Assembly: GCA_003136475.1 (NCBI GenBank)
Contig: PLEQ01000209.1
Span: 15,524-22,036 of the forward strand
Length of the DNA: 6,513 nucleotides
Reading direction: 5' to 3'
DNA from: Deltaproteobacteria bacterium
GTDB lineage: Bacteria > Bdellovibrionota_B > Oligoflexia > Oligoflexales > Bog-1112
How positions within the stretch are numbered: the first letter of the stretch is position 1; each line of letters starts with the position of its first letter. The notes under the pieces are model-generated. The model was not told the origin of the DNA. It ran no database searches and worked only from the letters and a program-made list of their open reading frames with translations. Of the stretch, positions 6,014 to 6,513 are shown piece after piece. A program made the translations under genes and the position numbers.

Positions 6014-6016
6014 ATA

Positions 6017-6513
6017 ATGGATCCCAATAATCCTAAGCTGACGTCCTTTGTTGCGGTTGCCCCTGACAGTCCCTTTCCCATACAAAATCTTCCCTACGGT
6101 GTTTTTCGCAAGAATGAAGGCAGTAGTCATTGTGCGTGCGCTATCGGGGATTTTGTTTTGGATCTCAGTCTTCTTGAGGAAGAAGGCTACTTGGATCCGA
6201 AGGTGCACGTTTTTAATAGCCCCAGTCTCAACAACTTTATCCGCCAAGGCCGCCGTTTTTGGCAAAGCACCCGTCAAAAACTCAGCGAGCTTTTGCGCCA
6301 TGACACCCCCAGTCTCCGCGACAATAAAAATCTTTTGCAAAAATGTCTTCTACCCCAACGTGACGTTACCCTATTAAGGCCTGTCGACATCGGTGACTAC
6401 ACGGACTTCTACACCAGCATCCACCACGCAACCACCGTGGGCAAGCAGTTCCGCCCGGACCACCCGCTGCTGCCGAACTACAAGTGGGTGCCGATCGGCT
6501 ACCACGGCCGCAG
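6017..6513 (+). CDS. fahA: Fumarylacetoacetase (partial, 3' end beyond the window)
   Basis: Hydrolyses 4-fumarylacetoacetate to fumarate and acetoacetate, the last step of tyrosine/homogentisate catabolism (EC 3.7.1.2). The frame stays open for 165 complete codons plus 2 nt to the edge. The family is 400-440 aa, so under half is present. The N-terminal domain resembles animal FAH: FVAVAPDSPFPIQNLPYGVF at residues 11-30, AIGDFVLDLS at 42-51 and FNSPSLNNF at 66-74. The catalytic domain begins near 123: IGDYTDFYTSIHHATTVG at 125-142 gives Asp130 (metal ligand), Tyr132 (substrate) and His137 (general base), matching human D126, Y128 and H133. Arg146 and Tyr162 (in GYHGR) match human R142 and Y159. 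GGAGAG upstream supports the ATG. Oddly, 58 of 122 codons end in G or C before codon 123, but 41 of 43 after it. The tail looks foreign or misassembled. Confidence 0.93.
   Translation, partial: MDPNNPKLTSFVAVAPDSPFPIQNLPYGVFRKNEGSSHCACAIGDFVLDLSLLEEEGYLDPKVHVFNSPSLNNFIRQGRRFWQSTRQKLSELLRHDTPSLRDNKNLLQKCLLPQRDVTLLRPVDIGDYTDFYTSIHHATTVGKQFRPDHPLLPNYKWVPIGYHGR

Larger units (their letters stand above)
5773..6016. other. Divergent intergenic region between ribB and fumarylacetoacetase gene
   Basis: This 244-nt region should hold the promoters of both divergent genes, although no convincing -35/-10 pair could be named on either strand. The ribB-proximal half contains inverted repeats, a direct repeat and a short possible reading frame, each listed separately. 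I searched by eye for the conserved elements of an FMN riboswitch (AGGGTGAAATTCCC-like 5' box and the GACCGGCGGT-type box) on the minus strand and did not find them. Confidence 0.5.

Noticed and set aside
5773..6016. FMN riboswitch upstream of ribB
   Set aside because: The conserved boxes and closing stem of the RFN element could not be found on the minus strand. Covariance-model scanning was not possible here.
6002..6340. A 112-codon minus-strand frame opposite the fumarylacetoacetase gene, and a 109-codon frame on the + strand at 6048-6377
   Set aside because: Both lie over clear fumarylacetoacetase coding sequence in other frames and have no recognisable domain, so they are shadows.

Overview
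The window holds seven complete, confidently identified housekeeping genes, one unrecognised gene and the 5' part of a ninth gene that runs off the right edge. Gene content and order point to a Gram-negative bacterium of the old deltaproteobacterial group, perhaps Bdellovibrionota/Oligoflexia. In many members of that group acpP/fabF, rpiB, glyA, nrdR, ribD, ribE, ribBA, ribH and nusB lie in one run. Here that run seems to be cut into two opposed blocks. This placement is inferred from gene order and moderate GC, not from a search.

Left block (+ strand, 1-2185): acpP (acyl carrier protein), rpiB (ribose-5-phosphate isomerase B) and glyA (serine hydroxymethyltransferase). acpP and rpiB are 6 nt apart and share a reading frame. 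glyA follows after 92 nt.

Middle block (- strand, 5772 down to 2195): ribB (dihydroxybutanone-phosphate synthase with a degenerate GTP cyclohydrolase II-like tail), ribH (lumazine synthase), nusB (transcription antitermination factor), an unrecognised 193-aa gene, and dapF (diaminopimelate epimerase). Junctions are a 4-nt overlap, an 11-nt overlap, a 9-nt gap and a 14-nt gap, so this looks like one polycistronic operon. It makes a riboflavin precursor, lumazine, an antitermination factor and meso-diaminopimelate for lysine and peptidoglycan. dapF and glyA converge tail to tail with 9 nt between stop codons.

Right end (5773-6513): a 244-nt divergent intergenic region, then a fumarylacetoacetase gene (last step of tyrosine/homogentisate breakdown) on the + strand, open at the window edge. 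Third-position GC in this gene jumps from about 48% over codons 1-122 to about 95% over codons 123-165. The jump falls at the expected boundary between the N-terminal domain and the catalytic domain. It marks either a recombinant/chimeric gene or an assembly join to DNA from a high-GC organism.

No tRNA, rRNA, CRISPR array, insertion sequence or convincing rho-independent terminator was seen. The points most worth a second look are the break inside the fumarylacetoacetase gene, the dead cyclohydrolase domain of RibB, the unknown operon gene, and the ribB leader with mutually exclusive pairings and a short upstream reading frame.
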